A program made the translations under genes and the position numbers. A stretch of DNA of 12,841 bases from the NCBI GenBank assembly GCA_964410625.1, contig CAYPHY010000076.1:1-12841 (forward strand), written 5' to 3'. This DNA comes from CAYPHY01 sp964410625 (GTDB lineage: Bacteria; Chloroflexota; Anaerolineae; Promineifilales; Promineifilaceae). Shown one piece after another: positions 5,679 through 12,841 of this stretch. The notes beneath the pieces were generated by a model. The model saw only the letters and a list, made by a program, of their open reading frames with translations, had not been told where the DNA came from and did not search any database. Position 1 is the stretch's first letter; each line of letters begins with the position of its first letter.

Positions 5679-7382
5679 ATGAGCGAACAGTTGCTCGAGA
5701 CAAAGCGCGTCGGCCGCATTGCGTTTGCCTTCGTCCTGCTATTGGCACTGAGCGTTTCCCTTTTTCTCGGCCGGCAAGTAATCAACTACGGCCACTATCC
5801 ATTTGACACCGACGAAGCCAACCATGCCCTGGGGGGATTGGCGATAGCGGATGCCCTCATGGTGGGTGATTGGCGGTTGGCTATTCGCGAGAGCTACAAC
5901 AGGGACTTTTATCCACCGGCGGTAGATTGGCTGCACGCGCCCGTCTTTCTCATCTTTGGGGCGACGCCGACAACAGCGCGAATGGTCGGGGTAGTCTGCC
6001 TCTTCCTGGCCTGCCTGGTCATCTTTGCCATTGGCCTGATGCTGGATGAGAAGCGAGGCTGGCTGGCGGGGCTGGCGGCCGTTGCGCTAACCCTGACCGG
6101 ACAGCCGTTGCTGATCTACAGCACGCTGAACATGTTGGAAGCCCCAGGATTGCTGGTTAGCATGACCTTCCTCTATGCCTATTTGCGCGTCCTGCGGCGG
6201 CCGACACGCCGCAACCTGCTTGCTACCAGCCTGCTGTTGCTACTCACCTTCCTGACCAAGTACACCTATGGCGTGGTTGTCGTGGCGACGTTGTTGTTGG
6301 TGGAGATGACGCTGCTCTTTACTCGCGGCCAAAACGAGTCCTTCGGCCGCTGTTTGGCGCGGCTGGCACGTCGGCGCTGGCCGTGGTTGGTGGGGCCGTT
6401 TGTGGTTGGGGTGGTCATCTGGTTCGGCCGTCCCGACAAAATCGCCACCTTCTTCACCTACACCCGCCCCCTTTCTGAAGAGCAAGCCTGGTTTTCGCTA
6501 AGCAATGTTTTCTTCTATCTCCGTAGCGTGGCGATCCACTATGGGCCGGGGCCGGTCTTCAGCCTGGTGACATTGGCCAGCCTCGTTTGGGCCGGAATAC
6601 GCTGGCGCGACCCCCGCCTGCGGTTGCTCCTGATTTACTTCCTGACTGGCATGGCGGCCATTATGCTCGTCAACCACCCACCTAATCCCCGCTTTATTGC
6701 CACCTTTGTACCGGCGGCGCACTTGCTTACCGGCGGCATGGTCGCCTGGCTGCTGCGCCGCTGGCAGCCCACGCGCTGGGACCACACACGACGGCGGCAA
6801 GTCCAGTTGCGGTTACTGGGCGTCACATTGCTCTTATTTGCCCTCGTGGTCGGCTTCCCGGTGACACTCGGCCGTTTCACCGCCTATTCCTCGGTGCTGG
6901 AAGCCCGCTTTGAAACAACGCCCGAAAATAATACGCTCGCCGATTGGATTGATGAGCATGTGCCGAACGATGCGGCCGTGCTGCTGGTCAATTATTGGGA
7001 CCAATTCAGCCCCCAAACCCTAGCCTGGCATTTGGAGGCGAAATCGCAGCGGAAAGTTTCGCCAATCGAGGTGGAAGGGATGTTGATGGAACCGGCAACG
7101 CCGCAAACGATTGCCGAGTTGCAGCAGGTATTGGCAACGGAGGGGGCCACACACCTGGTCCTGCTCGAAGGCGGCCCCTGGGGAACGCCATTTTGGCCGG
7201 ACTATACCGAGGCCCTGGCCGACAGGCTAGAGCTAGTGGCCGACCGCGATTTCACACTGCATATGTATGACGCGGCCGATTGGCTCGACCATGCCCCCTT
7301 AGCGCCGGAAAGCTGGGAAGCAGCCAAGGAAGAGAGCCTTTACCGGATGGATGTGGGGATAATCATTTACAAATTACACTAA
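5679..7382 (+). CDS. GT-C membrane glycosyltransferase, GT39/ArnT-like
   Basis: This is a 567-residue polytopic membrane protein. The first membrane segment is about residues 12-33. It is followed by the periplasm-side motif HYPFDTDEANHA, with the acidic group Asp43-Thr-Asp-Glu46 expected to contact the polyprenyl-phosphate sugar donor and metal. The YPP motif (78-80) and HAPVFLIFG are also typical of PMT/ArnT-type enzymes (PF13231/PF02366). About ten hydrophobic helices run to about residue 405; the remainder (roughly 425-567) looks soluble. The start was chosen as the ATG that places the first helix close to the N terminus; a GTG 117 nt upstream would lie inside the intergenic repeat. There is no clear Shine-Dalgarno site. 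Sugar and acceptor are unknown. Confidence 0.85.
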   Translation: MSEQLLETKRVGRIAFAFVLLLALSVSLFLGRQVINYGHYPFDTDEANHALGGLAIADALMVGDWRLAIRESYNRDFYPPAVDWLHAPVFLIFGATPTTARMVGVVCLFLACLVIFAIGLMLDEKRGWLAGLAAVALTLTGQPLLIYSTLNMLEAPGLLVSMTFLYAYLRVLRRPTRRNLLATSLLLLLTFLTKYTYGVVVVATLLLVEMTLLFTRGQNESFGRCLARLARRRWPWLVGPFVVGVVIWFGRPDKIATFFTYTRPLSEEQAWFSLSNVFFYLRSVAIHYGPGPVFSLVTLASLVWAGIRWRDPRLRLLLIYFLTGMAAIMLVNHPPNPRFIATFVPAAHLLTGGMVAWLLRRWQPTRWDHTRRRQVQLRLLGVTLLLFALVVGFPVTLGRFTAYSSVLEARFETTPENNTLADWIDEHVPNDAAVLLVNYWDQFSPQTLAWHLEAKSQRKVSPIEVEGMLMEPATPQTIAELQQVLATEGATHLVLLEGGPWGTPFWPDYTEALADRLELVADRDFTLHMYDAADWLDHAPLAPESWEAAKEESLYRMDVGIIIYKLH

Positions 7383-7405
7383 TCCTGGTTCAATAGACCC
7401 ATCAG

Positions 7406-7479
7406 AATGGTTAATGGTGAATTGTCAACGGTTAATGGTTGACTGTTAACAATTCACCATTGACCATTAACCATTTTTT
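7406..7479 (+). terminator. Hairpin with T6 run after the glycosyltransferase gene
   Basis: Left arm 7406-7429 pairs with right arm 7445-7475, with a 7-nt insertion on the right side. The words AATGGTTAATGG and TGAATTGTYAAC are shared. A run of six T (7474-7479) follows directly. The layout is that of an intrinsic terminator for the gene ending at 7382, though the stem is AT-rich and long. It also belongs to the window's family of word-built palindromes. The next gene starts only 11 nt later, so partial read-through is possible. Confidence 0.55.
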
Positions 7480-7490
7480 GAGGTTGGGTC

Positions 7491-9935
7491 TTGAACGAAC
7501 CAAAACGAATTACACTCCTGGCGGTCTCGCTAACCAGTATGGCTGTGCTTACGCTGGAGATTGTGTTTACGCGCATCTTCTCTGTGCTAATGTGGTACCA
7601 CTTTGCCTTTATGGTCATCTCCCTGGCGATGCTCGGCAGCGGCGCGGCGGGGGTCTGGCTCTATCTCGGTGATCGCCGGTTTCCGCGCAAACAGATCAAC
7701 CAGCAACTCGGGCTACTCTCCCTCCTGTTTGCCCTGGGAACAATCGCCTCCTTCTACCTTTATCTGCAAATCCCCTTTGAGTTTAAGGTTATCACCAGGG
7801 ATGGCCTCACATTAGGTACGGTAGGGTGGCTGACCTTGATTTATCTCGTTTTGTCCATCCCCTTTCTATTGGGTGGCGCGACCATTGCCCTGGCGGTCAG
7901 CCGCTTTAACCAGCTCGCCGGCCGCGTCTATGCCTATGATCTCGTTGGCGCAGGGCTAGGTTGTTTGTTGAGCATCCTCCTGCTGACCCGTCTGGGAGCC
8001 GCGAGCGCGGTGTTGTTTGTTGGCCTGCTGGCGGCCGTCGCCTCCTTCCTCTTCACGCTGGAGGGGACAACGCGGCGCTGGGTGGCCGTCAGCGGCGTTG
8101 GCCTGCTCCTTTGCGCGGCCGTTCTGCTCAGCAATCTCTCGCTGGGCTGGCTCCAGGTGCGCAATCGCGGCGGCTATGACGCCCGCAATCCAATCGTCTA
8201 TGAGCAATGGAACGCGCTTTCGCGGATCACCGTCTACGAAGACCCCTACTGGCTGCAACCCTTTGGTTGGGGCCTCAGCACCACCTATCAGGGGCCAGAC
8301 CCCGGCCACCTGATGTTGTTGATTGACGCCAACGCCGGGACGCCGATCCAGCGTTGGGATGGCTCGAAGGAGATGGTGGACTTTTTGCGCTATGACCTCC
8401 CGGCCATCGCCTACAACATCCTGCCCGATGCCCATCCCTTCATCATCGGCACGGGCGGCGGCCGTGACCTACTCACCGCGTTGCTCTTCGACGCGCGGCA
8501 AATTAGCGGGGCCGAGCTAAACCCGGCCATTGTGGATGCCGCCGGGCGAGAGTTTGCCGAGTATGCCGGTCATGTTTACCAGCAACCCAATGTCAACGTG
8601 ACGATTGAAGACGCTCGCACCTATCTGGCCCGCACCACAGAACAGTTTGATCTCATTCAAGCCTCGCTGATTGATACCTGGGCGGCTGGCGCCTCCGGCG
8701 CGTTTTCGCTCTCAGAAAACGGCCTCTACACTCGTGAAGCGTTTGAGTTGTATTACGGCCGCCTCACCCCACGCGGCATGGTCAGCTATTCACGCTGGTA
8801 CTTCATCGCTGACCCGACGGAAACGCTGCGCATGGTCGCCTTGGGGCTGGATAGCTGGCAGCGGCTAGGGGTGGAGAACCCGGCCGATCATCTTGTGGTG
8901 ATCGCCAACTTCGCCCAAAATCGCTCGGCCGACAAAGGGCTGGCGACGATGCTGCTGAAAAAGACGCCTTTTACCCCCCAGGAGGTACAGACGCTGGTCG
9001 AGGTGAGCGAGACAATGGACTTTGTCGTTCTCCATGCACCGGGCTATTCGGCCGCGCCCAATCCGGTGGCGCAGATGGTGGCCGACGCTGACCTGGTCGG
9101 ACTCATCGCCACCTATCCGCTGGACATCACCATAACCACGGATGACCGGCCGTTTTTCTTTAACTTCACCCGCTTCGGCGATCTCGGCAGCGAAGAACTG
9201 CTCTTTAACCCCGCCTATCGCTCCAGCGCAGAGGGTAACTATGCCTTGCTGGCCGTCCTCGGTATTTCGACGGTGCTGGCCTTGCTCTTTATTGTGTTGC
9301 CGCTGGCTTTGCGGCGCGGCCGTCAACTGTCGCTAGGCGATAACTGGCCCTTCCTGCTCTACTATGCCGCCATCGGCGTCGGCTTTATGCTCGTCCTCGT
9401 CCCCTCCATCCAACGGCTGGCGGTCTATCTGGGATCGCCCACCTACTCATTGGCGATTGTCCTCTTCACCGTTCTCGTCGGCAGCGGTATCGGCAGCCTG
9501 ACCACCGGCCGCGTCGCCGACGAAGGGGTTGCCGCCCGCCAGCGAATAGCGATCCTGTCGCTGATGGCCGTCGTTGGCTTCCAATTGCTGCTCTTACCCT
9601 ACCTGCTGCGCTGGACGCAGCCCTGGCCCTTTTTGCTGCGCGTCGCGCTGGTGATTGTCGTCATCTTCCCCGCCGGATTCTTTATGGGGCAGCCATTTCC
9701 GTTGGGGATGAAGTGGATCGGCCGTCGCCGCGAAGCGATTCTCCCCTGGCTGTGGGCGATCAACGGCGTGGCCTCGGTGATCGGCTCCACGCTGGCGACA
9801 TTGATTGGTCTGGCCTATGGCTTTCGCGCTGTCTCGCTGGTGGGCGTGGCTTGTTATGCGGTCGCCTTGCTGGTCGCGGGCTATGTCTGGGTCCGCGTGC
9901 GCCAACCGGCACTGGCGGCCGAATACAGCCTCTAG
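7491..9935 (+). CDS. Polytopic membrane protein with spermidine-synthase-like domain
   Basis: This is an 814-residue protein in three parts. An N-terminal membrane region (about residues 8-220) has six or seven helices and the family signature LEIVFTRIFSVLMWYHFAF (22-40). A soluble class I methyltransferase/spermidine-synthase-like domain (about 225-575) carries GTGGGRD (320-326), AELNP (341-345) and IEDARTYL (372-379). A second membrane region of about seven helices runs from 578 to 807. The start is TTG, supported by GAGG 7 nt upstream; no ATG is found before residue 17. Canonical spermidine synthases have a D-x-x-D-type active-site loop, here ASLIDTW with only Asp395. I therefore doubt polyamine synthesis and call it a membrane-embedded aminopropyl- or methyltransferase-like protein of unknown substrate. 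Confidence 0.83.
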   Translation: MNEPKRITLLAVSLTSMAVLTLEIVFTRIFSVLMWYHFAFMVISLAMLGSGAAGVWLYLGDRRFPRKQINQQLGLLSLLFALGTIASFYLYLQIPFEFKVITRDGLTLGTVGWLTLIYLVLSIPFLLGGATIALAVSRFNQLAGRVYAYDLVGAGLGCLLSILLLTRLGAASAVLFVGLLAAVASFLFTLEGTTRRWVAVSGVGLLLCAAVLLSNLSLGWLQVRNRGGYDARNPIVYEQWNALSRITVYEDPYWLQPFGWGLSTTYQGPDPGHLMLLIDANAGTPIQRWDGSKEMVDFLRYDLPAIAYNILPDAHPFIIGTGGGRDLLTALLFDARQISGAELNPAIVDAAGREFAEYAGHVYQQPNVNVTIEDARTYLARTTEQFDLIQASLIDTWAAGASGAFSLSENGLYTREAFELYYGRLTPRGMVSYSRWYFIADPTETLRMVALGLDSWQRLGVENPADHLVVIANFAQNRSADKGLATMLLKKTPFTPQEVQTLVEVSETMDFVVLHAPGYSAAPNPVAQMVADADLVGLIATYPLDITITTDDRPFFFNFTRFGDLGSEELLFNPAYRSSAEGNYALLAVLGISTVLALLFIVLPLALRRGRQLSLGDNWPFLLYYAAIGVGFMLVLVPSIQRLAVYLGSPTYSLAIVLFTVLVGSGIGSLTTGRVADEGVAARQRIAILSLMAVVGFQLLLLPYLLRWTQPWPFLLRVALVIVVIFPAGFFMGQPFPLGMKWIGRRREAILPWLWAINGVASVIGSTLATLIGLAYGFRAVSLVGVACYAVALLVAGYVWVRVRQPALAAEYSL

Positions 9936-9984
9936 AGCCTGAGTTCGGCGTTTTTAAGAAAACCACGAAGCGTTACGGATCAAA

Positions 9985-10022
9985 CGGATGTACGCGGATT
10001 TGCTTAAATCTGTGTGCATCCG
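9985..10022 (+). repeat. 17-bp hairpin between convergent genes
   Basis: Arm 9985-10001 pairs with 10006-10022 along all 17 positions if three G-U pairs are allowed, around a GCTT loop. The three non-Watson-Crick positions are wobbles on the plus strand only, the sense of the gene ending at 9935. CGGAT words start at 9976, 9985 and 9995. No T-run follows. It is probably a 3' transcript structure between the two convergent stops. Confidence 0.75.
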
Positions 10023-10031
10023 TGTCCTTGC

Positions 10032-11651
10032 TCACAAATACCCCAGACTACGTAGACGCTCCTCAACCTGCTCCGCTTCCTCATCGCTGAATGACACTTC
10101 GCTTTGTGTCCCGCTTTCTGCATCATCCCCTTGATAGACCACCGGCCGTTGCTTGGTGAATAGCTCCGCCAGCACCCGGCCGTCCATCACCTGCGGAACC
10201 GCTTCGCCCAACAGATGGAGGATGGTTGGGGCGAGATCGAGGATGTCGGCCTCCGGTAGGGTGACGCCTGCTTGAATGTCTGGCCCCTGGGCGATGAAAA
10301 TCCCTTCGCGGCGGTGACAGCCGGAATCGCCGCGAATTTGGTGGGTGATCACCCGCCCCTCGGTGGCAAACAGTGGGCAGGCGATCATGTTGTAATTATC
10401 CAACACCAGATGCAAATCGGGGCCTTTGTGGGCGTAGGGGCCATGGTAGACCTCGCGGCCGGGGATGACGCGGGTGAGGATCGGCCGTCCATCCTCATCA
10501 TGCAACCCTTGCAAGGCGGCCGTCACCTGCGCTAACCGCTGTTCATACTCTTCCGTCGGGATAGCCCCATGCTCCTCGCGGCCGACCATATTCAAATAGA
10601 CCTGCCCCACATGCCCCATGCTATAGGCGATGGTGCGCTGCCAATCCACGCTGTCGAAGCTGAGGAATTTGCCGATGATGTCGTTGCGCCGCTTCTTCGA
10701 GACTTGCGCCACGCTGTTTTGCAGGCCGACGCGGGCGATCCACTGGTAAGCGTTGGCGGGTGTGACCCCCAGCCGGAAGGCCAACGCCTTAAGCTGTGTC
10801 CAGGGATCGCGCTTCAGCTTCATCAACCCCTTTTGCATAAAAAAGACATTGAGATTGACCATGTTCTTCAGCGGCCCAAAGCCGTGGTCAGACATGACAA
10901 TCGTGGTTGCGTCGGGAGGGAGTTGCGCCAGCAAACGGCCGATATACTCATCCACCAGCGCATAGCCGTCGCGGATAGCATCTTCAAAGGGCGAAGCTTC
11001 ATAGCGAGGATGATGGTGGTCCATAAAGCGCCAGAGGGCGTGCTTCATAATGTCCAGGGCGATAAAATGCACCATCAGCACATCCACCGGCTCGGCCGTC
11101 ATCAGCCGCAGCGCCCACCGGCCCTGGGCGTGGACCAAATCATAGATGTCGGCGATAAATGCTTCCTCCAACCCTGGCTTATATTGAATCTCCGGCGCAA
11201 TGCGATAGGGGCCGAGTTCCGCCTCGTAACGGCCGATAAGATCGGCCGGGTAGCTGATTTCCGCCCCCTTCGGGCTGAGGATGTCAGTGACCATATAGCC
11301 ATTCACCGGCTGCGGCGGATAGGTGACGGGGACATTCAGCACACCCACACGGTAGCCCGCCTCCGATAGCCGCTGCCAGATCGTCGGTTGGCGGATGCGC
11401 GTCGAGTTGACCAGCGTGAAGTTGTTGCCGTGCGGCTGGATAAAGTCAAAAACGCCATGCTTGCCGGGATTACAGCCGGTCATAAAGGTCGGCCAGGCCG
11501 GGCTGGTGACCGGCGGCAACGTCGAGGCCAACTCCGCCTGTGTCCCCCCGGCCATCAACCGCCGCAGCGTGGGCAAATACCCCGCTTCCGCCCACGGCCG
11601 GATCAGGTCAAACGTCGCCCCATCAAAACCCACAATCAGTAACTTGGTCAT
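10032..11651 (-). CDS. Type I phosphodiesterase / alkaline phosphatase superfamily hydrolase (COG3379-like)
   Basis: This 539-residue enzyme of the alkaline phosphatase superfamily (PF01663) has the two-metal site residues in order: Asp10 in VGFDGATFD, the nucleophile Thr49 in PPVTSPAWPTFMTG, His65 in GKHGVFDF, and Asp200 and His204 in ALDIMKH. The series ends with Asp255 and His256 in MSDHGFGP, and His446 in SGCHRREG. The C-terminal tail EERLRSLGYL is characteristic of COG3379-type 'predicted hydrolase or phosphomutase' proteins. There is no signal peptide, so it is probably cytoplasmic. The ATG was preferred over an in-frame TTG 36 nt upstream because the protein begins directly at the first strand; neither has a good Shine-Dalgarno site. 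The substrate is unknown; a phosphate ester of a glycolytic sugar, nucleotide or glycolipid is possible. Confidence 0.88.
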   Translation of the reverse strand: MTKLLIVGFDGATFDLIRPWAEAGYLPTLRRLMAGGTQAELASTLPPVTSPAWPTFMTGCNPGKHGVFDFIQPHGNNFTLVNSTRIRQPTIWQRLSEAGYRVGVLNVPVTYPPQPVNGYMVTDILSPKGAEISYPADLIGRYEAELGPYRIAPEIQYKPGLEEAFIADIYDLVHAQGRWALRLMTAEPVDVLMVHFIALDIMKHALWRFMDHHHPRYEASPFEDAIRDGYALVDEYIGRLLAQLPPDATTIVMSDHGFGPLKNMVNLNVFFMQKGLMKLKRDPWTQLKALAFRLGVTPANAYQWIARVGLQNSVAQVSKKRRNDIIGKFLSFDSVDWQRTIAYSMGHVGQVYLNMVGREEHGAIPTEEYEQRLAQVTAALQGLHDEDGRPILTRVIPGREVYHGPYAHKGPDLHLVLDNYNMIACPLFATEGRVITHQIRGDSGCHRREGIFIAQGPDIQAGVTLPEADILDLAPTILHLLGEAVPQVMDGRVLAELFTKQRPVVYQGDDAESGTQSEVSFSDEEAEQVEERLRSLGYL

Positions 11652-11695
11652 CGGTTGATTATCCGCTAGAAATTTACCACCATTCAAAGTAAGCT

Positions 11696-11723
11696 ATATT
11701 ACCATCTAAGCTTACTATACCAA
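11696..11723 (-). promoter_or_regulatory. Possible promoter of the phosphohydrolase gene
   Basis: On the minus strand TTGGTA (11718-11723), a 16-bp spacer and TAATAT (11696-11701) resemble a sigma70 promoter. It would start near 11689, about 38 nt before the ATG at 11651. The divergent gap of 116 bp is AT-rich and also holds repeated CCAATA words (11720-11741), so the match could be chance. Confidence 0.4.
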
Positions 11724-11767
11724 TAACCAATACACCAATATACCTATCTACGATCCACGACTCGATT

Positions 11768-12679
11768 ATGAAATTAGCGATTCTTTCGGACATTCACGGC
11801 AACCTCGCCGCGCTGGAAGCAACGGCCGCCGACATTGACGCCTGGCAGCCCGATCTGGTGTTGGTAAACGGCGATATTGTTGGCGGCGGGCCACAAAATA
11901 GCGCGTGCTGGCGATTGGTGCAAGAAAGGGTGCGAAACGACGGCTGGCTGGTGCTGCGCGGCAACCACGAGGATTATGTGGTCGAATGGAGCAATCCCGC
12001 CGCGCCGCAAAGCGGCATCCAATACGAGCTGAGCCGCCTCAGCCATTGGGCTTACCAACAGTTAGGAGGGGACGTGGCCGAATTGGCTGCGCTGCCCGAC
12101 CGTTGGAGCTGGCAAGCGGCCGATGGCTCCTTATTGCTGGCGATGCACGGGACCTTGCTCGGCAACCGCGCTGGCATCTACCCCTGGACGCCGGATGCGG
12201 AGGTGCAGGCGAAGATCGTTGCTGGGGCTGATCTCTTCGTCACCGCCCATACCCACATCCCGCACCAGCGTTGTGTGAACGGAACCCTGGTGGTCAACAT
12301 CGGCGCGGTCGGCTTGCCGGGGGATGGGGATAGCCGTGCCGCTTACGGCCGTTTCAGCTGGCGGCCGCGCACCGGCTGGCAAACCGAAATCGTCCGTGTC
12401 GCCTATGACCGCCAGACCACCGAACGCATCTTTTACACCTCCGGCTTTCTGGAACAGGTGGGGTCGGCGGCCTGGATGACGCTGGTCGAACTGCGTTCGG
12501 CCAACGACGCCAAGACGCGCTGGTCGAGCCTCTACCGCCAGCGCATCCTCGCCGGAGCGATAGACGTTGACCAATCGGTCTATGAGTTTTTGGGCGCGGC
12601 CGAGTTTCAAGCCCATCTAAGCCAGCGTGAATACCAACAGATTGCCGCCCTGGCAAAGCCAAAATCCACGTTGGAGTAG
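11768..12679 (+). CDS. Metallophosphoesterase family protein (YfcE/MJ0936-like core)
   Basis: This 303-residue calcineurin-like phosphoesterase (PF00149/PF12850) has the full set of metal ligands: Asp8 and His10 in LSDIHGN, Asp36 in NGDIVGGG, Asn66 and His67 in RGNHED, His127 in MHGT, and His161 and His163 in TAHTHIP. NIGAVGLPGDGD (177-188) is the usual closing motif. The catalytic core ends near residue 210, and about 90 residues follow (from roughly 212) that I do not recognise. There is no signal peptide, so it is probably cytoplasmic, hydrolysing a phosphodiester or phosphomonoester. There is no Shine-Dalgarno site before the ATG. It is divergent from the neighbouring phosphohydrolase gene, so the two may share control in the 116-bp gap. 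Confidence 0.88.
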   Translation: MKLAILSDIHGNLAALEATAADIDAWQPDLVLVNGDIVGGGPQNSACWRLVQERVRNDGWLVLRGNHEDYVVEWSNPAAPQSGIQYELSRLSHWAYQQLGGDVAELAALPDRWSWQAADGSLLLAMHGTLLGNRAGIYPWTPDAEVQAKIVAGADLFVTAHTHIPHQRCVNGTLVVNIGAVGLPGDGDSRAAYGRFSWRPRTGWQTEIVRVAYDRQTTERIFYTSGFLEQVGSAAWMTLVELRSANDAKTRWSSLYRQRILAGAIDVDQSVYEFLGAAEFQAHLSQREYQQIAALAKPKSTLE

Positions 12680-12810
12680 CCCTATTTTCCTACTTGCTTC
12701 AAAGGATTCTAATCATTCATTAAGGAAATAAATTAAACAAAACCAAACAAATCCACTGGATTTTGTGAAATCTTTCCCTAATTAAATACATTGTTTCAAA
12801 AGTAATCCAA

Positions 12811-12841
12811 CTGTCATTCCGAGCGGAGTCTTCGGAGCGAG
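12811..12841. repeat. Possible start of an intergenic repeat, cut by the window edge
   Basis: After about 130 bp of AT-rich gap with nothing recognisable, the sequence turns into CTGTCATTCCGAGCGGAGTC and then CGGAGCGAG. This resembles a 'TCATTCCGAGCG' intergenic repeat that I recall from many environmental bacterial genomes, but it is truncated here, so the assignment is tentative. Confidence 0.4.

Noticed and set aside
10569..11369. 266-residue plus-strand frame antisense to the phosphohydrolase
   Set aside because: The opposite strand holds a complete enzyme with all metal ligands; this frame is explained by codon-position GC bias.

Overview
The window looks like a stretch of bacterial chromosome, most probably from an Anaerolineae-like member of the Chloroflexota. 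This placement is an inference. It rests on GC-rich coding sequence, a SAM-I riboswitch in front of metX-metW, a large membrane 'spermidine synthase-like' protein, a GT39-type membrane glycosyltransferase, a COG3379-type phosphohydrolase, and intergenic gaps filled with degenerate word-like repeats. I see no phage, plasmid, transposase, CRISPR, toxin-antitoxin, tRNA or rRNA signal.

Left third (1-2757): a clear sigma70-type promoter (46-74) leads into a SAM-I riboswitch (101-218). A long hairpin (264-340) follows, ending 5 nt before the metX start codon, then metX (346-1500) and metW (1601-2212). Together these form a methionine-biosynthesis operon controlled by S-adenosylmethionine. A 150-bp nested inverted repeat (2217-2364) lies just after metW. 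A small convergent membrane protein gene of the PF04020/YvlD type (2371-2757, minus) follows it.

Middle (2758-5418): a gap of about 375 bp holding repeats, then a lipoprotein of the pectinacetylesterase/Notum hydrolase family with a Thr-Val tandem-repeat linker (3134-4366). An atypical SDR (NDUFA9-like NAD(P)-binding protein, 4555-5418) lies on the minus strand and is convergent with it.

Right part (5419-12841): a GT-C (GT39-like) membrane glycosyltransferase (5679-7382), then a polytopic membrane protein with an embedded spermidine-synthase-like domain (7491-9935). A convergent type I phosphodiesterase/alkaline phosphatase superfamily protein (10032-11651, minus) comes next, and a divergently transcribed metallophosphoesterase (11768-12679) after that. 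The glycosyltransferase, the lipoprotein esterase and the phosphohydrolase suggest cell-envelope or glycoconjugate work, but no pathway can be assigned.

Two genome-scale signals stand out. First, the palindrome CGGCCG occurs roughly 65-70 times by hand count, essentially always inside genes and in more than one reading frame, reminiscent of the cyanobacterial HIP1 phenomenon. Second, almost every intergenic gap holds a palindrome whose arms are themselves built from 7-11 bp repeated words (for example ATCTGCG or TCGTG). Several of these fold better as RNA in the sense of the preceding gene. I find no complete new multi-gene system here; these nucleotide-level patterns are the most unusual content.
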